DNA of 64,000 nt from CAZFBR01 sp035353495 [NCBI: uncultured bacterium] (GCA_964517215.1 CAZFBR010000001.1:1-64000), one strand, 5' to 3'. Numbered from the stretch's first letter, positions 32,207 to 42,056 are shown. The notes: generated by a model from the sequence alone, not told the origin. Numbers and translations are program-made.

Positions 32207-33126
32207 GTACCATGAACACCGCCCTGGTCGGCTATCTGGTAGCGGCAGCGACGCTGCTGCTGGCCATCGGCGGCATGCTCTGCTGGCGGCGCCTGCCGGT
32301 GCGCGATATAATCATCCGCTGCACCGGCGGCGTCATCGGGCTTATCATCAGCAATCTTCTGCTGTTTTCCGTTATCCGCTTTCTGCCCGTCCCGGCTGCG
32401 GTCTGGTTTCTGCTGCATCTGCTGTTCCTCACGTGCGGGGCCATGGTGGCGGCGGCCAAGCGGGAGGAGATCTGCCATCTGCTGCCCGTCCTCTCCGAGC
32501 ACCCGGACAGCGATCACATCGCCCCCAAGGTGCTCGACACCAGCGTGATCATCGACGGGCGCATCATCGACGTCTGCAAGAGCCGGTTTATCGAGGGCGA
32601 TTTGCTGGTGCCGCGCTTCATCCTGCGCGAACTGCAGAACATTGCCGATTCCGCCGACAATCTGCGCCGCGCGCGCGGCCGGCGCGGTCTCGACATCCTC
32701 AAACAGCTGCAGCAGCATCCCGACCTGACGGTGCGGGTGACGGAGCAGGATTATCCCGAGGTGCACGAGGTGGACGGCAAGCTCATCCGGCTCGCGCAGC
32801 AGCTGTCGGCCTGCATCCTCACCAACGACTACAATCTCAACAAGGTCGCCGGCCTGCAGCAGGTCACCGTGCTCAACCTCAATGACCTGGCCAATGCGCT
32901 CAAGCCGGTGGTGCTGCCCGGCGAGGAAATGCGCATCCAGGTCATCAAGGACGGCAAGGAGGCAGGCCAGGGGGTGGGGTATCTCGACGACGGCACGATG
33001 GTGGTCGTGGACAACGGCAAGCCGCAGATCGGCCGCACCGTCAAGGTTACCGTCACCAGCATCATCCAGACCTCGGCCGGCCGGATGATTTTCACCCGCT
33101 TCGGCGACGCCCCGGGTGAACGATGA
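32203..33126 (+). CDS. PIN/TRAM-domain membrane protein (YacL-like)
   Basis: 307 residues. Two to four N-terminal membrane helices (about 5-25, 37-55 and 58-84), then a PIN nuclease domain (about 108-225: KVLDTSVIIDGRIIDVCKSRFIEGDLLVPRFILRELQ; ILTNDYNLNKVA) with the acidic metal-binding residues present, and a TRAM domain (about 235-297: EEMRIQVIKDGKEAGQGVGYLDDGTMVVV). This is the YacL family; PIN domains are RNases, and TRAM binds RNA. ispD follows with overlap, as in Bacillus (yacL-ispD-ispF). Confidence 0.92.
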   Translation: MSTMNTALVGYLVAAATLLLAIGGMLCWRRLPVRDIIIRCTGGVIGLIISNLLLFSVIRFLPVPAAVWFLLHLLFLTCGAMVAAAKREEICHLLPVLSEHPDSDHIAPKVLDTSVIIDGRIIDVCKSRFIEGDLLVPRFILRELQNIADSADNLRRARGRRGLDILKQLQQHPDLTVRVTEQDYPEVHEVDGKLIRLAQQLSACILTNDYNLNKVAGLQQVTVLNLNDLANALKPVVLPGEEMRIQVIKDGKEAGQGVGYLDDGTMVVVDNGKPQIGRTVKVTVTSIIQTSAGRMIFTRFGDAPGER

Positions 33127-33800
33127 CCCTGGCGGCGATCCTCGTTGCCGCCGGGCAGAGTTCCCGGTTCGGCGGCGGCGTCAGCAAGGTGCTGCGCCGC
33201 TGCGGTGACCTGCCCCTGATCGCCCATGCGGCGCAGGCCCTGCTGGCGGCCGACGGCCTGACGGAAGTGGCGGTGGCCGCGCGGCCGGAGGACTGCGCCG
33301 CGATCGAAACCGCACTGGCGTTCCTGCGCGACCGCGGCCTGCGGCTGGCCGTGGTGGCGGGCGGCGCCGAACGCCAGGACAGCGTGGCAAACGCGCTGGC
33401 GGTCCTGACCCCGGCGGTGACCCACGTCATCGAGCATGACGCCGCCCGGCCGTTCCCGCCCGCCGCCCTGGTGGCGCGCGTGGTCGCCGCCCTTGCGGCG
33501 CACGATGCCGTCATCCCGGTCATTCCCGTGGTGGACACCATCAAGGAGGTGGCCGGCGACACCGTGGTCCGCACTCCGGTGCGCAGCGCGCTGCGCGCGG
33601 TGCAGACCCCGCAGGGTTTTCGCCGGACGCTGCTGGCGGCGGCGCTGGCGGCGGCGCAGCGCGACCGCGTCACCGGCACCGACGATGCCATGCTGGTTGA
33701 ACGCCTGCAGCTGCCGGTATACTGTGTGGCCGGTGATCCGGCCAATCGCAAAGTCACCACCCAGGAGGACAGCCAATGGCTTCCGCATCCGCTCACGTAG
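33123..33800 (+). CDS. ispD: 2-C-methyl-D-erythritol 4-phosphate cytidylyltransferase
   Basis: 225 residues, ATGA overlap upstream. IspD couples CTP to MEP in the non-mevalonate isoprenoid pathway. Motifs: LAAILVAAGQSSRFGGGVSKVL (nucleotide loop, with Lys), GGAERQDSVANAL, VIEHDAARPFPPAALVARV, VQTPQGFRRTLL, and TDDAMLVERL. The 3' end overlaps ispF by 25 bases. A TATACT lies near the end (about 33717) but no good -35 accompanies it. Confidence 0.96.
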   Translation: MTLAAILVAAGQSSRFGGGVSKVLRRCGDLPLIAHAAQALLAADGLTEVAVAARPEDCAAIETALAFLRDRGLRLAVVAGGAERQDSVANALAVLTPAVTHVIEHDAARPFPPAALVARVVAALAAHDAVIPVIPVVDTIKEVAGDTVVRTPVRSALRAVQTPQGFRRTLLAAALAAAQRDRVTGTDDAMLVERLQLPVYCVAGDPANRKVTTQEDSQWLPHPLT

Positions 33801-34267
33801 GCATCGGTTTCGATGTTCATCGCTTCTGCACCGGCCGCCCGCTGCTGCTGGGCGGGGTCAAGGTCAACTACCCGCAGGGCCTCGCCGGCCACTCCGACGC
33901 TGATGTGCTGCTGCATGCGATCAGCGACGCCATTCTCGGCGCGGCCGGCCTCGGCGACATCGGCCAGCATTTTCCCGATACGGACCAGAAATGGAAGGAC
34001 GCCGATTCCGGCCTGCTGCTCAAGGTCGTGGTGGCCAAGGCGCATGCCGCCGGCTGGCAGGTGGGCAATATCGACGCCACCGTCATCTGCGAGGAGCCGA
34101 AAATCGCCCCGCTGCGCGAGGCCGTGTGCGCCCGGGTGGCGGAACTGGCCGGCATTGTTCCCGCCGCGGTCAATATCAAGGGCAAAACCACCGAGCACCT
34201 CGGGTTTCTCGGACGCTGCGAGGGCATCGCTGCGCAGGCTGTGGTGCTGCTCGAACGGCTGCCGTGA
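33776..34267 (+). CDS. ispF: 2-C-methyl-D-erythritol 2,4-cyclodiphosphate synthase
   Basis: 163 residues, starting within ispD. IspF closes the cyclodiphosphate ring of the MEP pathway. Metal ligands: Asp13 and His15 in GFDVHRF, His in GHSDADVLLHAISDAILGAAGLGDIG. Further motifs: FPDTDQKWKDADSGLLL, ICEEPKIAP, and the C-terminal KGKTTEHLGFLGRCEGIAAQA. It ends by GTGA overlap with aroK. Confidence 0.97.
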   Translation: MASASAHVGIGFDVHRFCTGRPLLLGGVKVNYPQGLAGHSDADVLLHAISDAILGAAGLGDIGQHFPDTDQKWKDADSGLLLKVVVAKAHAAGWQVGNIDATVICEEPKIAPLREAVCARVAELAGIVPAAVNIKGKTTEHLGFLGRCEGIAAQAVVLLERLP

Positions 34268-34818
34268 GCGCACGCACCGCCCCGGTGGTCCTGTTCGGGT
34301 TCATGGGCACCGGCAAAAGCGCGGTCGGCGAGATTCTCGCCCGCCGGCTGCAGCGGACGTATCTCGACAGTGATGCGGAGATCGAACGCGAAGCCGGCGC
34401 CGGCATTCCCGTCATTTTCGCCCGTCAGGGCGAGGCGGGGTTTCGCCGGCTGGAAACGCAGGTCATCACCCGCCTGGCGGAAACCGAGAATGCCGTTATT
34501 GCCTGCGGCGGCGGTGCGGTGCTGCGCCCGGAAAACCTGGCGGCGCTGCGGCGGCACGGCAGCATTCATTTTGTGCTGACCGCGCAGGTCGACACCATCC
34601 TGGCGCGCACGGCCGGCAGCGACCGGCCGCTGCTGCAATGCCCGCCGGCGGAGCGGCGGCAGCGCGTCGAGGAACTGCTGGCCCGGCGCGCGGCGGCCTA
34701 TGACGCGGCCGGACTCGCGGTACCCACTGACGGCATGACCGCGGATGAAGTGGCTGACGCCATTGTCCGTCTGCTCAATGGCGGCATGAGCGCCCAGGCG
34801 CTGCATGCCACATCGTAG
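34264..34818 (+). CDS. aroK: Shikimate kinase
   Basis: 184 residues from GTG 34264, overlapping the ispF stop. AroK phosphorylates shikimate at the 3-position. Walker [12 protein letters not shown] near residues 10-20, shikimate-binding [11 protein letters not shown] and [19 protein letters not shown], and the lid region [27 protein letters not shown]. Linked with aroQ immediately downstream, two steps of aromatic amino acid synthesis in one operon. Confidence 0.94.
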   Translation: MSARTAPVVLFGFMGTGKSAVGEILARRLQRTYLDSDAEIEREAGAGIPVIFARQGEAGFRRLETQVITRLAETENAVIACGGGAVLRPENLAALRRHGSIHFVLTAQVDTILARTAGSDRPLLQCPPAERRQRVEELLARRAAAYDAAGLAVPTDGMTADEVADAIVRLLNGGMSAQALHATS

Positions 34819-34828
34819 GAGGAATTCC

Positions 34829-35269
34829 ATGCAACCGGCCATCCTAATCATCAACGGACCGAACCTGAACCTGCTGGGCACCCGCGAACCGGGCATCTAT
34901 GGCACGCTGACCCTTGCGGCGATCGAGGAAACCCTGCGCACCCGCGCGACTGAGCTCGGGGTGGCGCTCGACTTTTTCCAGTCGAACCACGAAGGGGATC
35001 TGGTGGATCGCATCGGCCAGGCGCCCGGAAAGTATGCCGTGATCATCATCAACCCCGGCGCCTACACCCACACCTCGATCGCCATTCAGGACGCCATTCG
35101 CGCGGCCGGGGTGCCCGCCATCGAAGTGCATCTGTCAAATATCGCCGCCCGCGAGGAATACCGGCATACCTCGCTGGTTGCGCCCGCCTGCCTCGGGCAG
35201 ATCGCCGGCTTCGGTGCGGACAGCTACCTGCTCGCACTGGATCAGGCTGCGCGCCGGCTGCGCGCGTGA
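34829..35269 (+). CDS. aroQ: 3-dehydroquinate dehydratase, type II
   Basis: 146 residues from ATG 34829, with AGGAGG six bases upstream. Catalytic signature [18 protein letters not shown] (active Tyr at the end), [32 protein letters not shown], and [19 protein letters not shown]. Dodecameric type II enzyme dehydrating 3-dehydroquinate. Its stop overlaps the aminopeptidase GTG start. Confidence 0.97.
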   Translation: MQPAILIINGPNLNLLGTREPGIYGTLTLAAIEETLRTRATELGVALDFFQSNHEGDLVDRIGQAPGKYAVIIINPGAYTHTSIAIQDAIRAAGVPAIEVHLSNIAAREEYRHTSLVAPACLGQIAGFGADSYLLALDQAARRLRA

Positions 35270-36333
35270 CCACCGCCGCCCGCCGGCGCCGCCTGCGCAC
35301 CCGGCTGCGCGGCGAGCGGATCGACGTCTGCCTGATCACCGCGCCCGTCTCCCTGCGCTATTTTTCCGGCTTCATCGGCAGCACCGGCCTCCTGCTCGTC
35401 ACGGCCCGCCAGGCCACGCTGTTCCTCGACGACCGCTATCTGGAAAAGGGCCGGGCCGAGGCGCGCGGCCTGACCGTGCTGCCGCTGGCGGGCTGGCAGG
35501 ACGCGCTGCACCAGCTCGCGGCAAATGCCGGCCGGATGCTCACGGTGGCCTTCGATGAAGCCGACACCACGGTGCTGCAGGCGCGGCGCTGGCAGGAATT
35601 GTTTCCCGAACTGCTGTGGCGGTCGCGCGGCTTCGCCCTCGCCCCGCTGCGCGCGGTGAAGGAGCGCGATGAACTGGCGGCGCAGCGCGAAGCGGGCCGG
35701 CGCCTCGCCCGCGCCTGGTCGGCGGTGCGCCCGCAGCTGGCGGTCGGCATGAGTGAACGGCAGATCGCCGGCCTGCTCGATGCGGCGGTGCTGCAGCATA
35801 CCGGCGCGCCGGTGCCGTTTGAAACCATCGTCGGCAGCGGCCCGCATGCCGCGCGCCCGCACCATTCGCCGTCCGACCGGGTGCTGCAGCGGGGCGAGGC
35901 GCTGCTGATCGATATGGGCGCCGCCTGGCACGGCTACAGCGTTGATATGACCCGCATGCTGGCGCTGTCCCCGCTCCCGGCGACGGTGCGCCGGGCATGG
36001 CGGGTTGTGGCCGCCGCGCAACGCGCCGCCCTGCGCGCCTGCCGGGCCGGGGTGCCGCCCCGTGCGCTCGACCTGGCGGCGCGGCGGGTGCTGCGCCGGG
36101 CCGGGATGGAAGCGCAATTCACCCACAACCTCGGCCACGGCGTCGGCCTCAAGGTGCATGAAGAACCGACCGTCGGCGCCAGAAATCATGCGCCGCTGCA
36201 GGCGGGCATGGTGATTACCGTCGAACCCGGGGTCTATTTTCCCGGCGAGTTCGGCATCCGCATAGAAGATACGGTTGTGGTCACTGCGCACGGCGCGGAA
36301 ATCATCACGCCGGTGCCCCGGGAGCAGCCATGA
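35266..36333 (+). CDS. M24-family Xaa-Pro aminopeptidase/dipeptidase
   Basis: 355 residues from GTG 35266. N-terminal creatinase-like domain ([31 protein letters not shown]) and C-terminal pita-bread metallopeptidase domain. All five metal ligands are visible: two Asp in [17 protein letters not shown], His in [15 protein letters not shown], and two Glu in [22 protein letters not shown]. It releases N-terminal residues next to proline. The gene between aroQ and efp is PepQ-like in many bacteria; efp is absent here and rlmB follows instead. Confidence 0.93.
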   Translation: MTTAARRRRLRTRLRGERIDVCLITAPVSLRYFSGFIGSTGLLLVTARQATLFLDDRYLEKGRAEARGLTVLPLAGWQDALHQLAANAGRMLTVAFDEADTTVLQARRWQELFPELLWRSRGFALAPLRAVKERDELAAQREAGRRLARAWSAVRPQLAVGMSERQIAGLLDAAVLQHTGAPVPFETIVGSGPHAARPHHSPSDRVLQRGEALLIDMGAAWHGYSVDMTRMLALSPLPATVRRAWRVVAAAQRAALRACRAGVPPRALDLAARRVLRRAGMEAQFTHNLGHGVGLKVHEEPTVGARNHAPLQAGMVITVEPGVYFPGEFGIRIEDTVVVTAHGAEIITPVPREQP

Positions 36334-37097
36334 GCAATGATCCGGTGGTGGTGTGCGGCCGGCAGCCGGTGCGTGAATTGCTGCGCGCCGCCCGGCGTCC
36401 GGTCAAACGCCTGCTGTGCAGCGCCCGCGAGGGCAAAACCCTGGCCGACATAGTCGCGCTGGCCGGCGAGCGGGGCGTCCGCGTGGAGCAGGCGGACGAC
36501 GCCGCAGTGGCAAAACTCGCGGGCGGCGCCCACCATCAGGGGGTGGCTGCGGTTACCGTGCCGCTGCCGCTGCTGGCGCTGGATGAACTCTGGCCGCGCC
36601 TGGGGGAGCAGCAGCCCGCGCTGCTGATCGCCGACGAGGTGCAGGATCCGCAGAATGTCGGCTCGCTCATTCGCAGTGCGGAAACGCTGGGCTTTCATGC
36701 CCTGCTCATTCCCGAACGGCGCAGCGCCGGCCTGACCCCGGCGGCGGAACGCGCCGCCTCGGGCGCCGCGGAACACCTGCCGGTTGTGGCGGTGGGCAAT
36801 ACCGCCGCGGCGATGCTGACCCTGCGCGAGCACGGCATCTGGCTGGTCGGCACGGTGGTGGACGGCGGCCAGTCGCTGTGGCAGACCGACCTGACCGGAC
36901 CGACCGCCGTTCTCGTCGGCAACGAGGCCGACGGTCTGCGCCGGCTGGTGCGCGACCGTTGCGACCTGCTGGTGACCATCCCGCGCGGCGGGCTGACCGA
37001 CTCGCTCAACGTTGCCACCGCCGCCACGGCCGTCATGGCCGAAGTGATGCGCCAGCGTGCGGTCGGCCCGCCGCCGCGGCCCGGCAGGAAACCGTAA
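36330..37097 (+). CDS. rlmB: RlmB/TrmH-family 23S rRNA 2'-O-methyltransferase
   Basis: 255 residues. N-terminal substrate-binding domain (VCGRQPVRELLRAARRPVKRLL, HHQGVAAVT) and a SpoU knot domain: DEVQDPQNVGSLIRSAETLGFHALLIPERRSAGLTPAAERAASGAAEHLPV, VLVGNEADGLRRLVRDRCDLLVTIPR and DSLNVATAATAVMAE. Methylates the 2'-O of G2251 in 23S rRNA in E. coli; the target here is inferred. Starts by ATGA overlap with the aminopeptidase. Confidence 0.9.
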   Translation: MSNDPVVVCGRQPVRELLRAARRPVKRLLCSAREGKTLADIVALAGERGVRVEQADDAAVAKLAGGAHHQGVAAVTVPLPLLALDELWPRLGEQQPALLIADEVQDPQNVGSLIRSAETLGFHALLIPERRSAGLTPAAERAASGAAEHLPVVAVGNTAAAMLTLREHGIWLVGTVVDGGQSLWQTDLTGPTAVLVGNEADGLRRLVRDRCDLLVTIPRGGLTDSLNVATAATAVMAEVMRQRAVGPPPRPGRKP

Positions 37098-37149
37098 CCC
37101 CCGGTCTGCGGCGCACCGGGATGCTGCTGCTGTTGCCGGGGGCGCTGCG

Positions 37150-37170
37150 GCCCCGGCGTTTTCCCGGGGC
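37150..37170 (+). terminator. GC-rich hairpin between rlmB and glyA
   Basis: GCCCCGG, seven-base loop CGTTTTC, CCGGGGC. No T-tract; a possible terminator for the operon ending with rlmB. Confidence 0.4.
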
Positions 37171-37198
37171 GGACGCTGTGGCGGAAGCACCGGGTCTG

Positions 37199-37207
37199 TG
37201 GTAAGAT
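37199..37207 (+). promoter_or_regulatory. Probable extended -10 promoter of glyA
   Basis: TGG directly followed by TAAGAT (37202-37207), 54 bases before the glyA ATG; no good -35. Confidence 0.4.
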
Positions 37208-37261
37208 TGCCGGTCAGCTGCCGGTCCGGGGTTTGGCCGGCGCCGTTGAAAGGAAACAGTG

Positions 37262-38512
37262 ATGAGCAAATTGGCAAGCCAGGATCCCGCGGTGGCGCAG
37301 GCCATCAGCCGGGAAAGTGAACGTCAGCACAACAAGCTGGAACTGATCGCTTCGGAGAATTTCACCAGCGAAGCGGTGCGCGAAGCGGTCGGCAGCCTGC
37401 TGACCAACAAATATGCCGAGGGCTATCCCGGCAAACGCTATTACGGCGGTTGTGAGGTCGTGGACAGCATCGAGGACCTCGCCCGCGACCGGGCCAAACA
37501 GCTGTTCGGCGCGAAGTTCGCCAACGTCCAGCCGCATGCCGGCTCGCAGGCGAATATGGCGGTTTTCTTCGCGCTGATCAAGCCGGGTGACGCCATTCTG
37601 ACCATGGACCTGTCGCATGGCGGCCATCTGACCCACGGCAGCAAGGTCAATTTCTCCGGCCAGCTCTATGCGGTGCACCATTACGGGGTCACGCGCGAGA
37701 CGGAAACCATTGATTATGCCGCGCTCGAGCGGCAGGCGCATGCCGTGCGGCCGAAACTCATCCTCGCCGGCGCGTCGGCCTATCCGCGCACGATCGATTT
37801 CGCGCGGTTCCGCGCCATCGCCGACAGTGTCGGTGCGCATTTTGTCGTCGACATGGCGCATATTGCCGGACTGGTTGCCGCGGGCGTGCATCCGTCGCCG
37901 CTGCCCCATGCCACCGCCGTCACCTCGACCACGCACAAAACCCTGCGCGGTCCGCGCTCCGGCCTGGTGCTGTGCAATGACGAGGCCGTGGCCAAAGCCG
38001 TCGACAAGGCCGTTTTCCCCGGCCTGCAGGGCGGGCCGCTCATGCATGTCATCGCCGGGAAGGCGGTCGCTTTCCAGGAAGCGCTGCAGCCGGCGTTTCA
38101 CACCTACCAGCAGCAGGTGCTGGCCAACGCCCGGGCCCTTGCGGAAACCCTGACTGCCGCGGGCCTGCGCCTGGTGTCCGGCGGCACCGACACCCACCTG
38201 CTGCTCATCGATCTGCGGCCGCGTTCGGTCAGCGGTGCGGACATCCAGCTGGCACTCGACGAGGCCGGCATCACCTGCAACAAGAACACCATCCCGTTCG
38301 AAACCCGGCCGCCGGCCCAGGCCAGCGGCATCCGGCTCGGCACCCCGGCGCTGACCACCCGCGGCATGCAGGAGGCGGAGATGCGGCAGATCGGCGCCTG
38401 GATCGCCGCGGTCATCGAGCAGCATGACGACCACGCCCGCCTGGAAAGCATCCGCCGGTCGGTCGGAGAGCTGTGCAGCCGGTTTCCGCTGTTCGCGGAA
38501 CGGTGGCAGTAG
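37262..38512 (+). CDS. glyA: Serine hydroxymethyltransferase
   Basis: 416 residues from ATG 37262 (AAGGAAA upstream; GTG 37259 is also in frame). PLP enzyme converting serine and tetrahydrofolate to glycine and methylene-tetrahydrofolate, which also supplies PanB. Motifs: [69 protein letters not shown] lysine in [13 protein letters not shown], and [14 protein letters not shown]. Confidence 0.97.
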   Translation: MSKLASQDPAVAQAISRESERQHNKLELIASENFTSEAVREAVGSLLTNKYAEGYPGKRYYGGCEVVDSIEDLARDRAKQLFGAKFANVQPHAGSQANMAVFFALIKPGDAILTMDLSHGGHLTHGSKVNFSGQLYAVHHYGVTRETETIDYAALERQAHAVRPKLILAGASAYPRTIDFARFRAIADSVGAHFVVDMAHIAGLVAAGVHPSPLPHATAVTSTTHKTLRGPRSGLVLCNDEAVAKAVDKAVFPGLQGGPLMHVIAGKAVAFQEALQPAFHTYQQQVLANARALAETLTAAGLRLVSGGTDTHLLLIDLRPRSVSGADIQLALDEAGITCNKNTIPFETRPPAQASGIRLGTPALTTRGMQEAEMRQIGAWIAAVIEQHDDHARLESIRRSVGELCSRFPLFAERWQ

Positions 38513-38514
38513 GC

Positions 38515-39039
38515 ATGCGCATCGACAGTCCGGCGGCGGAAGAGGCGGCGCTCCTGGCCGCGGCGCAGGCCATGGCCGCGGCGGCACGCACCGCCCCCAA
38601 GGGCCGCGGCCGCGATCTGTTGCAGACCTGCATCCTTACCGGCGCGGAGAAGGACGCGCTGGCGGACGTCATGGCGGAGATCGGGGGCGCGGAGCAGACC
38701 CCGTTTGCCCGCGATGCCGCCGGGGTGCGCCGGGCGCAGGCCATCCTGCTGATCGCCACGGAACACGCGGTCATGGGACTGCGCCGCTGCGGCTTCTGCG
38801 GTTTCGGCGACTGCGCCGGCTGTGCCGCCGCCCGGGGCATGTGCGTTTTCGTCCCCGGCGACCTGGGGATCGCCATCGGCTCCGCCGTGAGTGTGGCTGC
38901 CGACCGGCGGATCGACAACCGGGTCATGTATACCGCCGGCTATGCCGCGCTCAAGATGCAACTTTTCGGCAAAAATGCTATACTGGCGTTCGGAATTCCG
39001 TTGTCGGTCAGCGGCAAGAGTCCGTTCTTTGACCGGTAA
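38515..39039 (+). CDS. DUF2148 ferredoxin-like domain protein
   Basis: 174 residues from ATG 38515. The Cys-rich motif CGFCGFGDCAGC followed by ARGMC is the signature of DUF2148, small proteins thought to bind an Fe-S cluster or zinc, common in anaerobes. The rest is Ala-rich and helical (AAAQAMAAAARTAPKGRGRD) with a Gly/Ile-rich region (DLGIAIGSAVSVAAD). Function unknown; redox or metal handling is an inference. It follows glyA by two bases and precedes the STAS gene. A TATACT at 38979-38984 inside its 3' end may be an internal promoter. Confidence 0.82.
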   Translation: MRIDSPAAEEAALLAAAQAMAAAARTAPKGRGRDLLQTCILTGAEKDALADVMAEIGGAEQTPFARDAAGVRRAQAILLIATEHAVMGLRRCGFCGFGDCAGCAAARGMCVFVPGDLGIAIGSAVSVAADRRIDNRVMYTAGYAALKMQLFGKNAILAFGIPLSVSGKSPFFDR

Positions 39040-39062
39040 CCGCACGACGAAGGAGGGCAGGC

Positions 39063-39410
39063 ATGGACATCACACGTGAGGAAAAGGACGGCGTGGTCAT
39101 CCTGCGCTTGAATGAGGATGTGCTGGTCGAGAACTTTCAGGAGCTCAAGACCGTTCTGGAAGAGCTCATCACGCGGGAGAACGACCGCATCGTCATCGAC
39201 ATGCATCGCATCCAGTATTTCTGCAGCCAGGGCCTGGGCACCATCACCTCGTCGCTGAAGATCATCCGCGAACGGGGCGGTGATATCAAGATCCTGAACC
39301 CGGCCGGCCGCATCCTCAAGCTGTTCGAGCTGACCCGGCTCAACAAGATCCTTGACATTCTGCAGGAAGAAAAAGACCTGAAGGAGCGCTTCCAGCTCCC
39401 CACGCCATGA
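39063..39410 (+). CDS. STAS-domain anti-sigma factor antagonist
   Basis: 115 residues from ATG 39063 with AGGAGGG upstream. SpoIIAA-like fold: VVILRLNEDVLVENFQELK, VIDMHRIQYFCSQGLGTITSSLKII. The SQGLG element aligns with the phosphorylated DSSGLG site, keeping one Ser. It probably partners with the kinase-like ATPase encoded next, with which it overlaps by ATGA, in a partner-switching module. The controlled target (sigma factor or enzyme) is not encoded nearby. Confidence 0.88.
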   Translation: MDITREEKDGVVILRLNEDVLVENFQELKTVLEELITRENDRIVIDMHRIQYFCSQGLGTITSSLKIIRERGGDIKILNPAGRILKLFELTRLNKILDILQEEKDLKERFQLPTP

Positions 39411-40261
39411 CCACGACCCCCGCGGGCGACGCCCCGGGGCAGATGCCGGGCAACCTCACCACCCGCTGCCTGGTCTTTCAGCATGCCGCCCTGCCGCCCG
39501 CCCTGCTGCCGCTGTTGCGCGCCGGCGGTGTGCGGGAAATCGAAATCATCACCGCCCAGCAGATCGCCACCATCACCCAGCCGCAGATGGCCGATTTCAT
39601 CGCGGTTGTCGACGAGAATGACGAGCAGCTGTCCGTGCAGGCCGAACGCCTGCGCCAGAACACGCAGTGGAAGCTGCTCCCGTGGCTGGTCTTCGGCGCG
39701 GAAACCGAGTATACCCGCCGGGTGGCGGTGCTGCGCCGCGGCTTCTGGGAATACCTGCAGTTCGACGATGAGGAGCGCACCCGCAAGAAGATCGGGCTGA
39801 CCATCGACTTCTACCGCAACTGCCGGATCAGCCGCCACATGGAGGGGTGGGTTTCCTTCCAGTTCAAGAGCGAATACAGTTTCGTGCGCGAAGTGAATTT
39901 TTTCATTTCCCGGCTGCAGTACATGACCACGCTGACCCAGGCGGAAATCGAGGACATCCAGTACGCCTTTCTCGAAATCGGCAACAATGCCGTCGAGCAC
40001 GGGAACACCGGCAACCCGGAAAAGCTGGTCGACATCAGCTACCTCATTTTCGAGGACAAGCTCATCATCCGGGTCGCCGACGAGGGGCAGGGCTTTGACG
40101 TCAGCAAGATCCGCAACCCGCTCGACGACGACCGCATCGAGCATGCGCGCGGGCGCGGCATATTTCTGGTCAAGCAGATGATGGACGAGGTTGACTTCAA
40201 CGACAAGGGCAATGTCTGTCTCATGACCAAACGCTTCGCCCCGCTGCCCGCCACCGCCTGA
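39407..40261 (+). CDS. Anti-sigma-factor-like serine kinase/ATPase (HATPase_c) with N-terminal receiver-like region
   Basis: 284 residues. Residues about 20-125 look like an alpha/beta receiver-like or otherwise unknown domain (VREIEIITAQQIATITQPQMADFIAVVDENDE). Residues about 145-275 are a GHKL ATPase of the RsbW/SpoIIAB type: N-box AFLEIGNNAVEHGN, G1 box VADEGQGFD, and G2 box GRGIFLVKQMMDEV. Most RsbW proteins have no N-terminal domain, so this one may take an extra input. Coupled to the STAS gene. The classic sigma partner is absent. Confidence 0.85.
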   Translation: MTTTPAGDAPGQMPGNLTTRCLVFQHAALPPALLPLLRAGGVREIEIITAQQIATITQPQMADFIAVVDENDEQLSVQAERLRQNTQWKLLPWLVFGAETEYTRRVAVLRRGFWEYLQFDDEERTRKKIGLTIDFYRNCRISRHMEGWVSFQFKSEYSFVREVNFFISRLQYMTTLTQAEIEDIQYAFLEIGNNAVEHGNTGNPEKLVDISYLIFEDKLIIRVADEGQGFDVSKIRNPLDDDRIEHARGRGIFLVKQMMDEVDFNDKGNVCLMTKRFAPLPATA

Positions 40262-40289
40262 CTTCCGGCCTGCACAAGGAGAACACATC

Positions 40290-42056
40290 ATGACTGTTGA
40301 ACTGCTATCCGGCAACGAAGCCCTTGCCCGCGGCGCCTACGAGGCGGGCGTCACCGCGGCCTTCGGCTACCCCGGCACTCCGTCGACGGAGATCCTGGAA
40401 TATGTCGCCGCGCATTTCCGCGACGCCATCTATGGCGAATGGTCGCCCAACGAGAAGGTCGCCTTCGAGGCGGCCGCGGGCGCCGCCTACACCGGCGCGC
40501 GCACCCTCTGCACCATGAAACATGTCGGGCTCAATGTCGCGGCCGATCCGCTGATGACCATGGCCTATACCGGGACGGTGGGCGGCTTCGTCGCCATCGT
40601 CGCCGACGATCCGGGCATGCACAGCTCGCAGAACGAACAGGACACGCGCCGCTACGCGGCGTTTGCGCGCATTCCCTGCTTCGAGCCGGCCGACAGCCAG
40701 GATGCCGCCGACGTCATGCGCGCCGCCTATGCCGTCAGCGAGCAGCACCGCACTCCGGTTATCGTCCGCACCACGACGCGCGTCAGCCATTCCCGTTCGC
40801 GGGTCGTCCTGCGCGACCGCGAACCGGCGCCGCTGCCGGTCGGGTTTGTCAAGGATCCGGCGCGGTTCGTGCCCATTCCGCTGTGGGCGCGCCCGATGCG
40901 CGTGCGGGTCGAGGAGCGCTATGCCGCCCTGCGCACGGCGGCGGAACAGTCGCCGCTCAACCGCATCGAATGGCGCGACCGGAAACTGGGGATCATTGCC
41001 CCGGGCATCGCCTACCAGTACGTGCGCGAGGTCTTTCCGGAGTATTCCACGCTCAAACTCGGCTTTACCCATCCCTATCCCGACGCGCTGCTGCGTGAGT
41101 TCGCCGCCGGCTGCGCCGAAGTGCTGGTGGTGGAGGAACTGGATCCGCTGGTCGAGGAACACTGCCGGGTGCTCGGCCTGGCGGTGCGCGGCCGCGACCT
41201 GGTGTCGGGCATCGGCGAGCTGTCGCCGCTCCGCCTGCGCGAAGTGCGCGCCCGCTGGGAAGGAGCGGCATTCGCCGCCCCGCAACCCATCGCCGCGGCG
41301 GCGGATCTGCCGGGCCGGCCGCCGGTGCTGTGCCCCGGCTGCCCGCATCGCGGGGTGTTTGCCGCGCTGGCCCAGCATGACGTCGTGGTTACCGGCGATA
41401 TCGGCTGCTATTCGCTCGGCGTGCTGCCGCCGCTGGCGCGCATGGACACCATCCTGTGCATGGGCGGCGGCGTGTCGCTGGCGCACGGCATGGACAAGGC
41501 GGGCGAACCGAAGCCGGTGGTCGGCATTGTCGGTGACTCAACCTTCTTTCATTCCGGCATCACCGGCCTGCTGAATATCGCCTACAACCGCGGCAAGGCG
41601 ACGATCATTGTCGTCGACAACCGGACCACGGGCATGACCGGCCACCAGGATAATCCCGGCACCGGCCGGACGCTGCTGGGTGAACCGAGTCCGGCGGTGC
41701 GGATCGAGGACGTGGCCCGGGCCTGCGGCATTCGCCGGGTGGTCACCCTCAACCCGTACGACCTGACCGCCACCAGCCGCATCCTCGCGGAGGAATTGGC
41801 GGCAGACGAGCCGTCGCTGCTGGTCTCGGTCGCCCCCTGCGTGCTCAAGGTGCGCCAGCGGGTCGGTCCCGTGCGCACCGTTGCCGCCGCTGCCTGCAAA
41901 AAGTGCCGGGCCTGCCTGAAGATCGGCTGCCCCGCCATTGAAAGCGCCGACGCCGGCCAGCCGCCGCGCATCAATCCGGAATTGTGCAACGGCTGCGGGC
42001 TCTGCGCGAAGGTCTGCAGATTTTCCGCCATCATTGAAACGGAGGTGCGCTCATGA
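40290..42056 (+). CDS. iorA: Indolepyruvate:ferredoxin oxidoreductase alpha subunit
   Basis: 588 residues from ATG 40290, with AAGGAG upstream. N-terminal TPP-enzyme domain (LLSGNEALARGAYEAGVTAAFGYPGTPSTEI), central TPP site (LCPGCPHRGVFAAL, GDIGCYSLGVLPP, NRTTGMTGHQDNPGTG), and C-terminal 4Fe-4S motifs (CKKCRACLKIGCP, CNGCGLCAKVC). It oxidises aryl pyruvates to aryl-acetyl-CoA with ferredoxin reduction. The iorB gene overlaps its end, and an arylacetate-type CoA ligase follows, so the trio may make ATP from aromatic amino acids. Confidence 0.97.
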   Translation: MTVELLSGNEALARGAYEAGVTAAFGYPGTPSTEILEYVAAHFRDAIYGEWSPNEKVAFEAAAGAAYTGARTLCTMKHVGLNVAADPLMTMAYTGTVGGFVAIVADDPGMHSSQNEQDTRRYAAFARIPCFEPADSQDAADVMRAAYAVSEQHRTPVIVRTTTRVSHSRSRVVLRDREPAPLPVGFVKDPARFVPIPLWARPMRVRVEERYAALRTAAEQSPLNRIEWRDRKLGIIAPGIAYQYVREVFPEYSTLKLGFTHPYPDALLREFAAGCAEVLVVEELDPLVEEHCRVLGLAVRGRDLVSGIGELSPLRLREVRARWEGAAFAAPQPIAAAADLPGRPPVLCPGCPHRGVFAALAQHDVVVTGDIGCYSLGVLPPLARMDTILCMGGGVSLAHGMDKAGEPKPVVGIVGDSTFFHSGITGLLNIAYNRGKATIIVVDNRTTGMTGHQDNPGTGRTLLGEPSPAVRIEDVARACGIRRVVTLNPYDLTATSRILAEELAADEPSLLVSVAPCVLKVRQRVGPVRTVAAAACKKCRACLKIGCPAIESADAGQPPRINPELCNGCGLCAKVCRFSAIIETEVRS

